This document shows positions 1-8,836 of a stretch of DNA of 64,000 nt, piece after piece. This stretch comes from Tessaracoccus caeni (GTDB lineage: Bacteria; Actinomycetota; Actinomycetes; Propionibacteriales; Propionibacteriaceae). Made by a program: the position numbers and the translations under genes. Within the stretch, counting starts at the first letter, position 1, and each line of letters begins with the position of its first letter. The notes under the pieces are model-generated. The model did no database searches, was not told the origin of the DNA, and saw only the letters and a program-made list of their open reading frames with translations. The DNA lies in contig NZ_JARGDO010000017.1 in assembly GCF_029211185.1 (NCBI RefSeq), positions 1-64,000 of the forward strand, given 5' to 3'.

Positions 1-140
1 GCCGCCGCGTTCGGGGGGGGGGGGGGGGGGGGGGGGCGTCCCCCGCCGCCCCGGCGGGTGGGGGTTGTGGGGGGGGGCCCCCCCCCCCCCCCCCCCCCCC
101 CCCGCGGGGGGGGGGGGCCCCCCCCCCCCCCCCCCCCGAC
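1..140. other. Low-complexity poly-G/poly-C contig edge
   Basis: Runs of G (for example positions 13-36) and C fill this stretch almost without interruption. No gene or structure can be read. It looks like a sequencing or assembly artefact at a contig end. The apparent proline/glycine-rich reading frame starting at 65 should be ignored. Confidence 0.9.
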
Positions 141-200
141 GTCGTTTTATGCCCGGCCTCCCCAGGTTCACCGTGAGGCTCCGAGATCGTCAGAGATTGT

Positions 201-1106
201 TTGTGCATAGTTCCCGCCCCGCGTCGATCGTGGATCGGCTTCTTCATGGCTTTGCCGCCCATCCTGATCGTCTTGTTCTTCGTGGGCGTACCCGTGGTGG
301 TGGCACTCGCCTTCTCACTGGGTTTCACCGGCGGACTCAACGAGATCGTCGCCCTGGTCGGCCAGAACGTGCACGAGGCGGAGCACTGGTACGGCACTCT
401 CGCGGCATGGACCGAGGTGCTCGAGGATCCGCAGTTCGTGCAGAACCTGACCGTGACCGTTGCGGTCACGTTGATCAGCACCGGGGTGGTGCTCTTCATG
501 GCTCTGGGCATCGGCCTGTACCTGCGGCTGCGTGGCGGCTGGCTGGCCAACCTGCTCTCGGGCCTCGCGGTAGTTCCGCTGTTCATCCCGGTGGTCATCT
601 CGGCCTGGGCCATCCTCAGCTTCTACTCGGCGGACGGGTTCATCCGGAGCGTGTTCGCTCAGGTGGGCCTCGACGCGCCTGTCTGGGGCTACACCCTGGT
701 CGCGATCGTGATCGGTTCGGTATGGACATCGTTGCCGTTCGCCGTGCTGATGGTGGCGTCGGGTCTCCAGAGCATCCCCGACGCGATCATCGACGCCGCC
801 CGCGACGCCGGTGCCAGCATGCCCCGGATCATCGTCTCGATCCTGATGCCGATGGCCTTCGTGCCGATCGTCATCGCGGGAACCTTCACGGCCATCGGCG
901 TGATCGGCTCGTTCACCGTGCCGTACTTCACCGGCCCGAACTCCCCGACGATGATGGGCGTGATGCTGGCGAAGTACTTCTCCTCCTACAACCAGCCCCA
1001 GCAATCCGTGGTGATGGCGTTCACCGTCTTCCTCGCGGCATCCGCGATCGGCGCGTTCTACGTCTGGGCCAACTTCCGTAGCGCGAAAGAAGAGGGGCGG
1101 GTGTGA
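201..1106 (+). CDS. ABC transporter permease (PotB/UgpA-like), 5' end uncertain
   Basis: Integral membrane permease of an importer of the spermidine/iron/sugar class. Several hydrophobic segments are visible, and the cytoplasmic EAA-like loop (DAARDAGASMPRIIVSILMP) that contacts the ATPase lies near residues 200-220. The start is uncertain: TTG at 201 is the first in-frame start after a stop at 174-176, and ATG 246 would cut into the first membrane helix. The true N-terminus may lie in the corrupted contig edge. It overlaps the next permease by 4 bp (GTGATG) and belongs to a permease-permease-ATPase-phosphodiesterase operon. No binding protein is visible, so it is probably upstream and off the contig. 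Substrate inferred only from context: a glycerophosphodiester or other phosphorylated solute. Confidence 0.82.
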   Translation: MCIVPAPRRSWIGFFMALPPILIVLFFVGVPVVVALAFSLGFTGGLNEIVALVGQNVHEAEHWYGTLAAWTEVLEDPQFVQNLTVTVAVTLISTGVVLFMALGIGLYLRLRGGWLANLLSGLAVVPLFIPVVISAWAILSFYSADGFIRSVFAQVGLDAPVWGYTLVAIVIGSVWTSLPFAVLMVASGLQSIPDAIIDAARDAGASMPRIIVSILMPMAFVPIVIAGTFTAIGVIGSFTVPYFTGPNSPTMMGVMLAKYFSSYNQPQQSVVMAFTVFLAASAIGAFYVWANFRSAKEEGRV

Positions 1107-2005
1107 TGACCGACACGACACACACGGCGAGCAACCGGATCGCCGCACCGCCGCGCGTGCGCCGCACGAAGCAGAAGCTGACGGGCCGCGAGCTCGCCGT
1201 CAAGATCGGCGGGCAGGCGGTCATCGCGCTGTTCGCCGTGTTCATGATCTTCTTCATCCTCGGCCCGCTGGTGTGGTTGGCGGTACGGGCGTTCGCCACC
1301 AACTGGACCTATCCGAATCTGTGGCCCGACGGCTGGACGCTGAAGTGGTGGAGCACGGTCTTCACCGACGCGGCGCTCGGAGCCGCGGTGCAGAACTCGC
1401 TGGTGATCACCCCCATCGTGGTGTTGTGCTCGGCCGTGATCTGTCTGCCGGCGGCCTATGCCTTCGCCCGCCACGACTTCTTCGCCCGGCGGATCTTCCT
1501 GATCGGGCTGTTCGCCACCAACGCGTTCCCCAAGATGGGTCTCTTCGCCACCCTCGCGTCGCTGTTCTTCGCCCTGAACCTGATGAACACCGTCTTCGGC
1601 ATCGTGATCGTGCAGATTCTCGGCACCGTGGTGTTCATGACGTGGATTCCCGCGGCGGCGTTCAGCGCGGTGCCGAGAAGCCTCGAGGAGGCGGCCCGCG
1701 ACGCCGGTGCCGGCAAGTTCCGGGTGTTCTTCTCCGTGACGCTGCGGATGGCGCTTCCCGGCATCCTGGTCGCGCTGATCATGTCGTTCCTTGCGGCCTT
1801 CGATGAGGCACAGGGAACCTACCTCATCGGCGCACCGACCTACTTCACGATGCCGACCCAGATGTACTAGCTGGTGTTGAACTATCCGAAGCAGGTGGCC
1901 GCGGTGTTCTCGATCCTCCTTTCCATCCCCTCGGTCGTCCTCCTGCTCGCCGCGCGCAAGCACATCATGGGAGGTCAGCTTGCCGAGGGATTCCAGATCC
2001 GCTGA
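1103..2005 (+). pseudogene. ABC transporter permease (PotC/UgpE-like) interrupted by in-frame TAG
   Basis: Second permease of the importer. It begins with ATG 1103 and carries the EAA loop (EEAARDAGAGKFRVFFSVTL). After codon 255 an in-frame TAG at 1868-1870 stops translation at ...MPTQMY, yet the same frame continues with LVLNYPKQVAAVFSILLSIP and ends FQIR at TGA 2003-2005, just where the ATPase ATG (2005) begins. The lost 44 codons include the last membrane helix, and the coupling overlap is intact. A single base change (for example TCG to TAG) explains it. It may be a sequencing error near a poor-quality contig end, a real nonsense mutation, or readthrough. Without the tail the importer would probably not work. 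Confidence 0.85.
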
Positions 2006-3075
2006 TGAGTGAGTTTCCTACTGTGACTGAACAAGACGTGAAGGGCGCCCCGCGCGCCACGGCAACCTCCGCATCCGCCGGCCTGGAGATCCAGGGCCTG
2101 AGCAAGATCCTCGGCGGACGCACCATCATCGACGACCTCGACCTGCGCGTCGAGCCGGGGGAACTGGTCTCGCTGCTCGGGCCGTCGGGCTGCGGCAAGA
2201 CCACGACGCTGCGCATGGTGGCCGGGTTCCTGACGCCCGATACGGGCACCATCCTGGTGGGCGGCACCGACGTGACCGACCTGGGTGCGGAGAAACGCCC
2301 CAGCGCCATGGTGTTCCAGAACTACGCCCTGTGGCCGCATATGACGGTGTTCAAGAACGTGGCCTTCCCGCTCAAGCTGCGCCGCACTCCCAAGCCGGAG
2401 CTCACCCAGCGGGTGGAGGCGGCGCTGGCGCTGGTCAACCTGATGCACCACCGCGACTCGCGGCCCGGGCGGATCTCCGGCGGTGAGCAGCAGCGGGTGG
2501 CGCTCGCCCGCGCCCTGGTGCAGGAGCCCCAGCTGCTCCTGCTCGACGAGCCCCTCAGCAACCTCGACGCCAAGCTCAGGGTCAAGGTGCGCGAGGACAT
2601 CCGCGAGATCCAGCAGCGGCTCGGCATCACGACGGTGATCGTCACCCACGATCAGGACGAGGCGATGAGCGTCTCCGATCGGATCGCCGTGATGAACGAC
2701 GGCCGGATCGAGCAGTACAGCACCCCGCAGGAGCTGTACAGCCGTCCGCAGACCATGTTCGTGGCCACCTTCATCGGCTCGATGAATCAGCTTCCGGGCG
2801 TGCTGGTCGACGGCCGGCTCCGCGAGGCGCCGGAGATCACGGGAGTGCGTCCCGAGCACGTGCTGTTCAGCGCCGACTCGGTGCCCGGCGCCCATCCGGC
2901 CACCGTCGAGCGGGTCATCCCGCGCGGCCACTTCTCGGAGCTGGTGCTCGCCCGTGAGGACGCCACGCTGCACGGCTACTTCACCGGCAACGCCCCGTCG
3001 GTGGGCGATCGGGGCTACGCGCTCATCTCCCAGTCCCTGCTCTTCCGTGACGGCGTGCTGGTCGGGGCCAACTGA
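2005..3075 (+). CDS. ABC transporter ATP-binding protein (PotA/UgpC-like)
   Basis: ATPase of the preceding importer, 356 aa. Walker A GPSGCGKTT is at about 59-67, Q-loop VFQNYALWP near 103, signature ISGGEQQ at 157-163, Walker B LLLLDEP at 177-183 and switch His in VTHD near 215. The last ~110 residues form a short TOBE-type regulatory domain (TGVRPEHV). The start ATG overlaps the permease stop by one base (TGATG) and the stop overlaps the next gene by one base, so translation is coupled through the operon. The class feeds glycerol-3-phosphate, glycerophosphodiester, polyamine or sugar importers; the adjoining phosphodiesterase favours a phosphodiester substrate. Confidence 0.9.
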   Translation: MSEFPTVTEQDVKGAPRATATSASAGLEIQGLSKILGGRTIIDDLDLRVEPGELVSLLGPSGCGKTTTLRMVAGFLTPDTGTILVGGTDVTDLGAEKRPSAMVFQNYALWPHMTVFKNVAFPLKLRRTPKPELTQRVEAALALVNLMHHRDSRPGRISGGEQQRVALARALVQEPQLLLLDEPLSNLDAKLRVKVREDIREIQQRLGITTVIVTHDQDEAMSVSDRIAVMNDGRIEQYSTPQELYSRPQTMFVATFIGSMNQLPGVLVDGRLREAPEITGVRPEHVLFSADSVPGAHPATVERVIPRGHFSELVLAREDATLHGYFTGNAPSVGDRGYALISQSLLFRDGVLVGAN

Positions 3076-4619
3076 TGGCGGTGCCCGTCGGGGTCCGCGC
3101 CACCGCGCACCGGGGAGACTCGGAGAACCATCGCGAGAACACGCTGCCCGCGATCCGCTCGGCGATCGAGCGGGGGGCCGATCTGATCGAGTTCGACCTC
3201 CAGGTCACCGCCGACGGCCAGGTGATCGTCCTGCACGACGACACCTTGGAGCGGCTGTGGGGGATGCCTCGACGCGTCGTCGACACCCCGCTCGCCGACA
3301 TCCTCGCGCTCGGGGAGCCGGACGAGCGCCCGCCGCTGCTGAGCGAGGTGTTGGCGGCCATCGAGGGGAGCGGCGCCGTCGCGCTGATCGACGTCACCGA
3401 GGCGCGCATGATCCCGCCGGCGATGCCGATTGCGCGGGCGTCCGGGTGCACGGTCGCCTGGTGCGGCGACCTCGAGGCGATGCGCACCGTGCGTCGCCTC
3501 GACCCCGAGGCGACCATCTGGATGCCGTGGAAGCGCGCGGCTCTCCCGGAGGCCGGAGACCTCGCGGGCCTGGGCCCCGACACGATCAACGCACCCGCGT
3601 TCGTCGTGAGCCAGGCTCTGGTCGACTGCGTGCACGAGCTGGGGCTGCGCGTGGCGGCCTGGACCGTCGACGAGGTCGCGGACATGCGCGCGCTGCTGGA
3701 CGCCGGCGTCGACCAGGTGACCACCAACCGGCTGGCGACGCTCAAGCGAGTCATCGCCGGAGAGGACGAGACCATGACGACGCCATCCGCATTCGCCAAG
3801 GAAAGGGCCGTCGCCCGCGCCCTGGGGGAGTGGGCGATCGATTTCACCCGCAATGCCGATCCCGGCGACATCCGTGTCAAACGCGACGGTGCCGACATCG
3901 TCACCGACGTCGACGTCGCGGTGGAGAGCTACGTGCGCGAGGTGATCGGAGCCCAGTTCCCCGAGCACGACTTCGTGGGCGAGGAAATGGGCGGCGCCGC
4001 TCGGCCCGGGGTGCCCTGCTGGTACCTGGACCCCGTCGACGGCACCGCGAACTTCGCCAACCGGGTGCCGTGGACCGCGTTCTCGCTCGCGTTAGTGGTC
4101 GATGGCGAGCCGGTGGTCGGCGTCGTCTCGGATCCCTGGCGCGCCGAGCTGTTCGACGCGGAGCGCGGCCAAGGGGCGTTGCTGAACGGCGAACCCCTCC
4201 GGATCGCGCCCGCCTCGCTCGACGACGGCGACGCCCCGCTGCGGGGGCGGACCGTCGGCACGGAGTTGGCGAACCAGTATCCCTGGCCGGGCATGCTGGC
4301 GTTCCTCGAGACGCTCGGCAACCGGTACTGCACGCTGCGCGTGATGGGGTCGGGGACGATGACGGTCGTAGGCGTGGCGGCGGGCCGCGGCGCCGGTGCG
4401 GTGATCGGCCGGTTCGGTGCCGTCGACCATCTGGCCGCCGTCCTCATCGTCGTCGAGGCCGGCGGCGTGGTACTGGACGAGTCCGGCGCGCCGACGCTGT
4501 TCCCGGCCTCTGGCGGAATCCTCGCCGCGCCACCGGAAGCCGCCGACGCGCTCTACGACGTGTGGGCCGCGTCACTCCGCGCAGCCCGAGCGGAGGGCCA
4601 GGGGCGTGCGGATCGATGA
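3075..4619 (+). CDS. Fused glycerophosphodiester phosphodiesterase - inositol monophosphatase
   Basis: A 514-aa fusion of two enzymes usually made separately. Residues 1 to about 230 are a GDPD TIM barrel with the catalytic AHRGD (His12-Arg13), IEFD (Glu39, Asp41) and VLHDD (His54). Residues from about 235 are a Mg-dependent inositol monophosphatase/HisN-type phosphatase with GEEMG (Glu303-304), LDPVDGTANF (Asp319, Asp322) and a VDH Asp near 451. The usual WDxAAG third motif is changed to DHLAAV. A plausible reaction pair is glycerophosphoinositol to inositol phosphate, then to inositol, but the phosphatase could act on another sugar phosphate. An internal ATG at 3774 (residue 234) preceded by GGAGAGGA could also give a free phosphatase. 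The gene may be two formerly coupled genes whose stop was lost. Confidence 0.85.
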   Translation: MAVPVGVRATAHRGDSENHRENTLPAIRSAIERGADLIEFDLQVTADGQVIVLHDDTLERLWGMPRRVVDTPLADILALGEPDERPPLLSEVLAAIEGSGAVALIDVTEARMIPPAMPIARASGCTVAWCGDLEAMRTVRRLDPEATIWMPWKRAALPEAGDLAGLGPDTINAPAFVVSQALVDCVHELGLRVAAWTVDEVADMRALLDAGVDQVTTNRLATLKRVIAGEDETMTTPSAFAKERAVARALGEWAIDFTRNADPGDIRVKRDGADIVTDVDVAVESYVREVIGAQFPEHDFVGEEMGGAARPGVPCWYLDPVDGTANFANRVPWTAFSLALVVDGEPVVGVVSDPWRAELFDAERGQGALLNGEPLRIAPASLDDGDAPLRGRTVGTELANQYPWPGMLAFLETLGNRYCTLRVMGSGTMTVVGVAAGRGAGAVIGRFGAVDHLAAVLIVVEAGGVVLDESGAPTLFPASGGILAAPPEAADALYDVWAASLRAARAEGQGRADR

Positions 4620-4644
4620 GGCAGCGGTTCGAGCAACGGCAGCG

Positions 4645-4680
4645 TGAAGGAATATGACGAAAGTGTCGAAGCCTGAGCAA
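4645..4680 (+). promoter_or_regulatory. Operator array upstream of deoR-type gene
   Basis: Four heptamer-like units TGAAGGA (4645), TGACGAA (4655), TGTCGAA (4664) and TGAGCAA (4674) are spaced 10, 9 and 10 bp. The last unit sits at the -35 position of the leaderless promoter at 4699. The same architecture recurs at 9047-9082. Direct repeats at one helical turn are usual for DeoR-family operators; binding by the adjacent regulator is inferred. Confidence 0.65.
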
Positions 4681-4698
4681 GTAGACGTCGGTTGGCGA

Positions 4699-4711
4699 TA
4701 GATTGTGGGAA
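4699..4711 (+). promoter_or_regulatory. Leaderless promoter of deoR-type gene
   Basis: The -10 element TAGATT at 4699-4704 is followed by six bases and then ATG 4711, so transcription should begin at the start codon. No ribosome binding site is present. Confidence 0.65.
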
Positions 4712-5466
4712 TGTTGAAGATTGTCCGTCACGAGGCCCTGCTGAGCCTGCTTCAGGGCACCGGAGTCGCAACGGTCGCCGAGATCTCCGAGCGCTTGCAG
4801 ATCAGCCCCGCCACCACCCGTCGCGACCTGATCGAGCTGGAGCGCCAGGGGCTGGTGGAACGGACCTGGGGCGGGGTGCGGCTGGTCGGCGAGATCGACG
4901 ATCCGTTCCAAGAGGCCCTGGTGCGCTCGGGTGCCGGCAAGCAGAGGATCGGGGCGGCCGCCGCCGAGCTGGTGCCTGACGGTGCCACCGTGATCCTGGA
5001 CATCGGCACCACCGTGCACCACGTCGCCATGGCCTTGAAGGACAGGGACGTGACGGTGCTCACCGCGTCGCTGCCCACCTTCGAGGTGCTCCGGGCCGGT
5101 GGTCGCGTCTCGCTGGTGCTGCTCGGCGGTCACTGGTCGGAGCAGTACCAGTGCCTGACGGGAACCCCCGTCATCGACGCGCTCGAGCGCCAGCAGGCCG
5201 ACATCGCCTTCCTCGGCTGCTCCGGCGTGTCGGACTCGGGACGGATCCGCGACACCTCCTACTCGCAGAGCGGCATCAAGCGCGCCATCCGTGCGGCGGC
5301 CACCCAGAGCTATCTCCTCGCGGATGCCGAGAAGTTCCCGGGCAAAGGGGGCAGCTCTCCCTTCGACGTCGGACGGCTCGAAGGGCTCATCACCGATGCG
5401 GAGCGCGTGCCCGATCCGCTCGTCGAACACTGTCGCGCGAGTGGCACGGAGGTCCGCCTCGTCTAG
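4711..5466 (+). CDS. DeoR-family sugar regulator
   Basis: 251-aa transcriptional regulator. The N-terminal winged helix carries the family signature (ISERLQISPATTRRDLIELE, about residues 22-41), followed by the sugar-phosphate-sensing DeoRC fold with DIGTTVHHVA and the GCSGV segment. ATG 4711 is chosen because it lies six bases after a -10 hexamer; a GTG at 4705 is also in frame. The gene sits between two importer operons. A repeat array in its own promoter matches arrays before GH4 (9.1 kb), the binding protein (8.85 kb) and the kinase (15.7 kb), so it is probably an autoregulated repressor of this mannoside cluster, induced by a phosphorylated sugar. Confidence 0.88.
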   Translation: MLKIVRHEALLSLLQGTGVATVAEISERLQISPATTRRDLIELERQGLVERTWGGVRLVGEIDDPFQEALVRSGAGKQRIGAAAAELVPDGATVILDIGTTVHHVAMALKDRDVTVLTASLPTFEVLRAGGRVSLVLLGGHWSEQYQCLTGTPVIDALERQQADIAFLGCSGVSDSGRIRDTSYSQSGIKRAIRAAATQSYLLADAEKFPGKGGSSPFDVGRLEGLITDAERVPDPLVEHCRASGTEVRLV

Positions 5467-5515
5467 GTTTCCTTGGTATGGGTCCGGAGCGTGCACGGTC
5501 GAGTCCGGGCACGAA

Positions 5516-5555
5516 AAGTAAGAGGTTCCACCATCTCTGGTGGAACCTCTTACTT
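5516..5555. terminator. Bidirectional hairpin terminator
   Basis: Perfect 18-bp inverted repeat (5516-5533 with 5538-5555) around a TCTC loop, between the convergent regulator gene and importer operon. It has A/T-rich outer arms (AAGTAAGAGG) on both sides, so it can act in both directions. Its core GTTCCACC/GGTGGAAC recurs in the terminator at 52822-52867. Confidence 0.85.
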
Positions 5556-5593
5556 CTTGGTTCGGGGACTGGCTTGGGCGCAGCCGGGTGGGG

Positions 5594-6499
5594 CTACCCC
5601 TTCACCGCGCCCTCCGTGATGCCGGCCATGAACTGCTTCGCACCGAGGAAGAAGATGATCAGCAGCGGGATGACCGCGATCAGCGACGAGGCCATCAACA
5701 TGCCGTAGTCGGTGCCGTGCGCGGTCTTGAGCTGGCTCAGCGCCACCTGCAGGGTGAGCTTCGTCGGGTCGTTCAGGACGATCAACGGCCACATGAAGTC
5801 GTTCCACGAGCCGATGAAGGTGAACATGCCGAGGAAGGCGAGCGCCGGACGGATGGTGGGCAGGCAGACGTGCCAGTACTGGCGAAGGAACCCGCAGCCG
5901 TCGATCGTGGCGGCCTCCAACAGCTCGCTCGGAATTGCGGAGGTGGCGTACTGGCGCAGCCAGAACACCCCGAATGCGCTGGCGAGCGACGGGAAGATCA
6001 GCGCCTTCAGGTCGCCGACCCAGCCCAGCTGGCTCATGAACAGGAACTGCGGGATCGTCGCCAGCTGCGACGGCAGCAGGAACGTGGCCAGCACGATGCC
6101 GAACAGCAGGTTCTTGCCAGGGAACTGGTACTTGGCGAAGGTGAAGGCTGCCAGCGAGGCGATCAGCATGACGAGCACCGTGACGCTGAGAGCGACCACC
6201 GCGGTGTTCGCCATCGCCGCCCAGATGTTGGTCTTCGACAGGATCGTCGCGATGTTGTCGCCGAGTCTGCCACCGGGCGTCATCACGGGCGGGAACTGGT
6301 AGATCACCGCCGACGGGTGGGTGGACAGGACGAACATCCAGTAGAACGGGAAGATCGAGATCAATGCCCCGGCCGTCAAGGCGACGTGACGCAGCACCGT
6401 CGACGGCCGCACCTTGCGACGGCGTCGGGGGCGTGGGCCTCCGGTTTCGATGGCGGGACCGGCCAGTGCCGGCGGTACCGCTCGCGATGACATGCTCAT
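5594..6499 (-). CDS. CUT1 sugar ABC permease (MalG/AraQ-like)
   Basis: 301-aa inner-membrane permease, second of a binding protein-permease-permease operon transcribed leftward. It has a short Arg-rich N-terminus (RPRRRRKVR), about six membrane helices and the EAA loop (ELLEAATIDGCGFLRQYWHV) typical of MalG-type subunits. Start ATG 6499 overlaps the upstream permease stop by 4 bp (ATGA). The operon lacks its own ATPase, which is normal for CUT1 systems served by a shared MsmK/UgpC-type ATPase; the PotA-like ATPase at 2005 is a possible but unproven partner. Confidence 0.92.
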   Translation of the reverse strand: MSMSSRAVPPALAGPAIETGGPRPRRRRKVRPSTVLRHVALTAGALISIFPFYWMFVLSTHPSAVIYQFPPVMTPGGRLGDNIATILSKTNIWAAMANTAVVALSVTVLVMLIASLAAFTFAKYQFPGKNLLFGIVLATFLLPSQLATIPQFLFMSQLGWVGDLKALIFPSLASAFGVFWLRQYATSAIPSELLEAATIDGCGFLRQYWHVCLPTIRPALAFLGMFTFIGSWNDFMWPLIVLNDPTKLTLQVALSQLKTAHGTDYGMLMASSLIAVIPLLIIFFLGAKQFMAGITEGAVKG

Positions 6500-7479
6500 G
6501 CGTTGCCCCTTTCCTTGCGCTCCCTCGTCACCAGCCAGTTGATGGCCGAGAAGAACATGACGACGACGAAGACGCCCCAGGCGATCGTCGCGCCGTAGCC
6601 GTACCGGTTCTCCTGGAAGGCGACGGAGTAGAAGTAGAGCACCATGGTCATGCCGGCGTTGCCGACGCCGCCCGCGGACGCCGCGCCGGAGGAGGTGGCC
6701 GACGAGGTGAGCACCTGAGCCTCGGTGAAGCTCTGCAGCGAGCCGATCGTCGACATCAGCGTGATGAACAAGACGATGGGGCGCAGCTGGGGAAGGGTGA
6801 TCCGGAAGAAGGTCTGCCATCCATTGGCGCCGTCCAGCGCCGCCGACTCGTACTGGGTCTTGTCGATGGCCTGGAGGCCCGCCAGGATCAGCAGGGCGTT
6901 GTAGCCGACGAAGGACCAGGTGGTGAGGGCCGAGATGGCCACTCGAATGCCCCATTCGTTCTGCAGCCACGAGATGTTGTCGAACCCGATCAGGTTGATC
7001 AGGGCGTTGGCGAGGCCGAACTCGCTCGAGAAGATCGAGCCGAACAGGATGCCCATCGCCACCAAAGAGGTCACGTTGGGGATCAGGTAGATGACGCGAT
7101 AGGTGGTCGAGAACCGCAGCGTCGAGTTGAGCATCAAGGCCACGATGGTGGCGAAGGTCAGGGTGGGAACCGTGCCCATCACCCACAGGATCAACGTGTT
7201 CAGCAGCGACTTGTAGAACAGGGGATCGGTGACCAGGTAGCCGAAGTTCTCCCAGCCGATGAAGTGGATCTCGCCCAGCCCCGACCAGTTCGTGAAAGCC
7301 AGGGCCATGGTGAACACCATGGGCATGGCGCCGAAGAGAAAGAAGAAGAAGAAATAGGGCCCCAGTGCGCCGTACTGCGGCAGTGCTTTGCGCATCCGGC
7401 GGCCCAGCGTGGGGGTGCGTTCACCGCCCGAGGGCGGGGCGACGTTCGCGTCGCCCCGCCGTGCCGTGGAGGTACTCAT
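6496..7479 (-). CDS. CUT1 sugar ABC permease (MalF/LacF-like)
   Basis: 327-aa permease with a ~30-residue cytoplasmic N-terminus, a Phe-rich first helix (YFFFFFLFGAMPM) and the EAA loop (YESAALDGANGWQTFFRITL). A glycine/serine-rich periplasmic loop (SSATSSGAASAGGVGNAG) precedes the last helices. Start ATG 7479 overlaps the binding-protein stop by 4 bp, and its own stop overlaps the next permease by 4 bp, so the three genes are translationally coupled. Probably imports an oligosaccharide released from mannose-containing glycans, judged from the flanking glycosidases. Confidence 0.92.
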   Translation of the reverse strand: MSTSTARRGDANVAPPSGGERTPTLGRRMRKALPQYGALGPYFFFFFLFGAMPMVFTMALAFTNWSGLGEIHFIGWENFGYLVTDPLFYKSLLNTLILWVMGTVPTLTFATIVALMLNSTLRFSTTYRVIYLIPNVTSLVAMGILFGSIFSSEFGLANALINLIGFDNISWLQNEWGIRVAISALTTWSFVGYNALLILAGLQAIDKTQYESAALDGANGWQTFFRITLPQLRPIVLFITLMSTIGSLQSFTEAQVLTSSATSSGAASAGGVGNAGMTMVLYFYSVAFQENRYGYGATIAWGVFVVVMFFSAINWLVTRERKERGNA

Positions 7480-8789
7480 TTCACAGTGAGCCCGACCTGC
7501 TTGGCCAGACGCTTGGCGGCCGTGACAGCGTCGTTCCAGGCCTGCTCGGGATCCTTGCCCGTCGACTCGACCAGATCGATCTCCGCGTAGTAGGTGGCGT
7601 TGATCGTGTTCTCGTTGGCGTCCTCGTAGAGGGGACGGACGGTCTCGGCCGCGTGTCCGAACACCTCGGAGGCGACCTGCCCGCCCAGGAACTCCACCGG
7701 CCCGGTGAGTTCGGGAAGCTCGAAGGCCTCCGGGGTGGCTGGGAAGTTGCCCTTGTCGACGAACTCGTAGGCCTGGTTCTGCGGGTTGAGCATGAACTTG
7801 ATCACCTCGAAGGAGGCGGCGGGGTCGGCGACGCCCGCGGGGATCGTCAGGAACGAACCGCCGTTGTTGGTCGCGTCGCCGGGGTGCTCGCAGACGTGCC
7901 ACTTGCCGGCGGTGTCGGGGGCGTCGACCATCAGGTCGGCCAGGTGCCAGGAGGCGCCGAAGTCGGCGGGCAGACGTCCTTCGTTGACGGCGGCCGCGGA
8001 GTCGGCGGTGTTGGAGTCCAGGCTCGCGACGATGCCGTACTCCAGGGGCTTCAGTGCGGTGTCCCAGGCGGCGCGGATGTGGTCCTGGTCGCCGATGAAT
8101 ACGCCGTCGCGATCGATGAAGCCCATGCCGCCCTGCTTCCACGCGATGGTGAAGAGGCCGCCGGCGTTGCGAATCAGGTAGGTGTTGGGCTTCTTGGCCA
8201 GCAGCTGCTTGCCGAGTTCGAAGTACTCGTCCCAGGTGCGGGTGGCCGCGGCGAACTCCGCGGGATCGGAGGGCAGTCCGGCGTCCTCGAAGACGTCGAA
8301 GCGGTAGAACAGGGCGGTCGGGCCGATGTCGATCGGAATGCCCAGCTGCTTGCCGTCGGTGGTGGTCGCCTGCTCCCACTTCCAGTCGAGGTAGGTGGCC
8401 TTGAGGTCGGCGGCGCCGACGGTGTTCAGGTCGACGAAGTAAGACGACTGGGTCAGGAAGAACGCGATGTCCTCGCCCTTGACGCCCGTGATGTCGGGCT
8501 GGCCGGAGCCGGCGGTGAACGTGGTGGTGAGCTTCTGCTTGAAGTCGCCGCCGATCACGTCCTGGCGCAGCGTGTACTGCGGGAACTCCTTCGTCACCGC
8601 GTCGAGAACCTGCTTCCCGAAGCCTTCGGGCCACGTCCACAGGACCAGCGCGGTGCTGTCGCCTCCGGTGGCGGCGCCCGTATTCGGGGCGGTCGGGGCT
8701 GCGGTCGAGCAGGCGGCGAGGCCGCCCAATCCCATGATGCCGAGCCCAGCGGCTCCGCCCTGGATGAGTGTCCGGCGTGACACGTTCAT
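7476..8789 (-). CDS. Sugar-binding lipoprotein of the CUT1 importer
   Basis: 437-aa extracellular solute-binding protein. The N-terminus MNVSRRTLIQGGAAGLGIMG has a twin-arginine motif, then a lipobox LAAC placing the lipid-anchored Cys near residue 27, then a Thr/Ala/Gly linker. The body has the aromatic and Asp-rich profile of maltose/oligosaccharide binding proteins (LVLWTWPEGFG, GQPDITGVKGEDIAFF). ATG 8789 is chosen over longer upstream frames because GGAG lies 8 nt before it and it gives a proper signal. First gene of its operon, it faces a repeat array at 8837-8874 like those before GH4 and the DeoR gene. Confidence 0.93.
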   Translation of the reverse strand: MNVSRRTLIQGGAAGLGIMGLGGLAACSTAAPTAPNTGAATGGDSTALVLWTWPEGFGKQVLDAVTKEFPQYTLRQDVIGGDFKQKLTTTFTAGSGQPDITGVKGEDIAFFLTQSSYFVDLNTVGAADLKATYLDWKWEQATTTDGKQLGIPIDIGPTALFYRFDVFEDAGLPSDPAEFAAATRTWDEYFELGKQLLAKKPNTYLIRNAGGLFTIAWKQGGMGFIDRDGVFIGDQDHIRAAWDTALKPLEYGIVASLDSNTADSAAAVNEGRLPADFGASWHLADLMVDAPDTAGKWHVCEHPGDATNNGGSFLTIPAGVADPAASFEVIKFMLNPQNQAYEFVDKGNFPATPEAFELPELTGPVEFLGGQVASEVFGHAAETVRPLYEDANENTINATYYAEIDLVESTGKDPEQAWNDAVTAAKRLAKQVGLTVK

Positions 8790-8836
8790 TCGAACTCCTT
8801 CAGTTGGTGCCGGTCGTCGCTGGAGGCTCCAGCGCG

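Noticed and set aside
65-1081. Long proline-rich open frame at the contig start
   Set aside because: It begins in poly-C noise and is an out-of-frame shadow of the permease gene.
5594-7186. Apparent 530-aa single protein on the minus strand
   Set aside because: Its first part is out of frame with the MalF-like permease; the real MalG-like gene begins at 6499 with a normal ATGA overlap.
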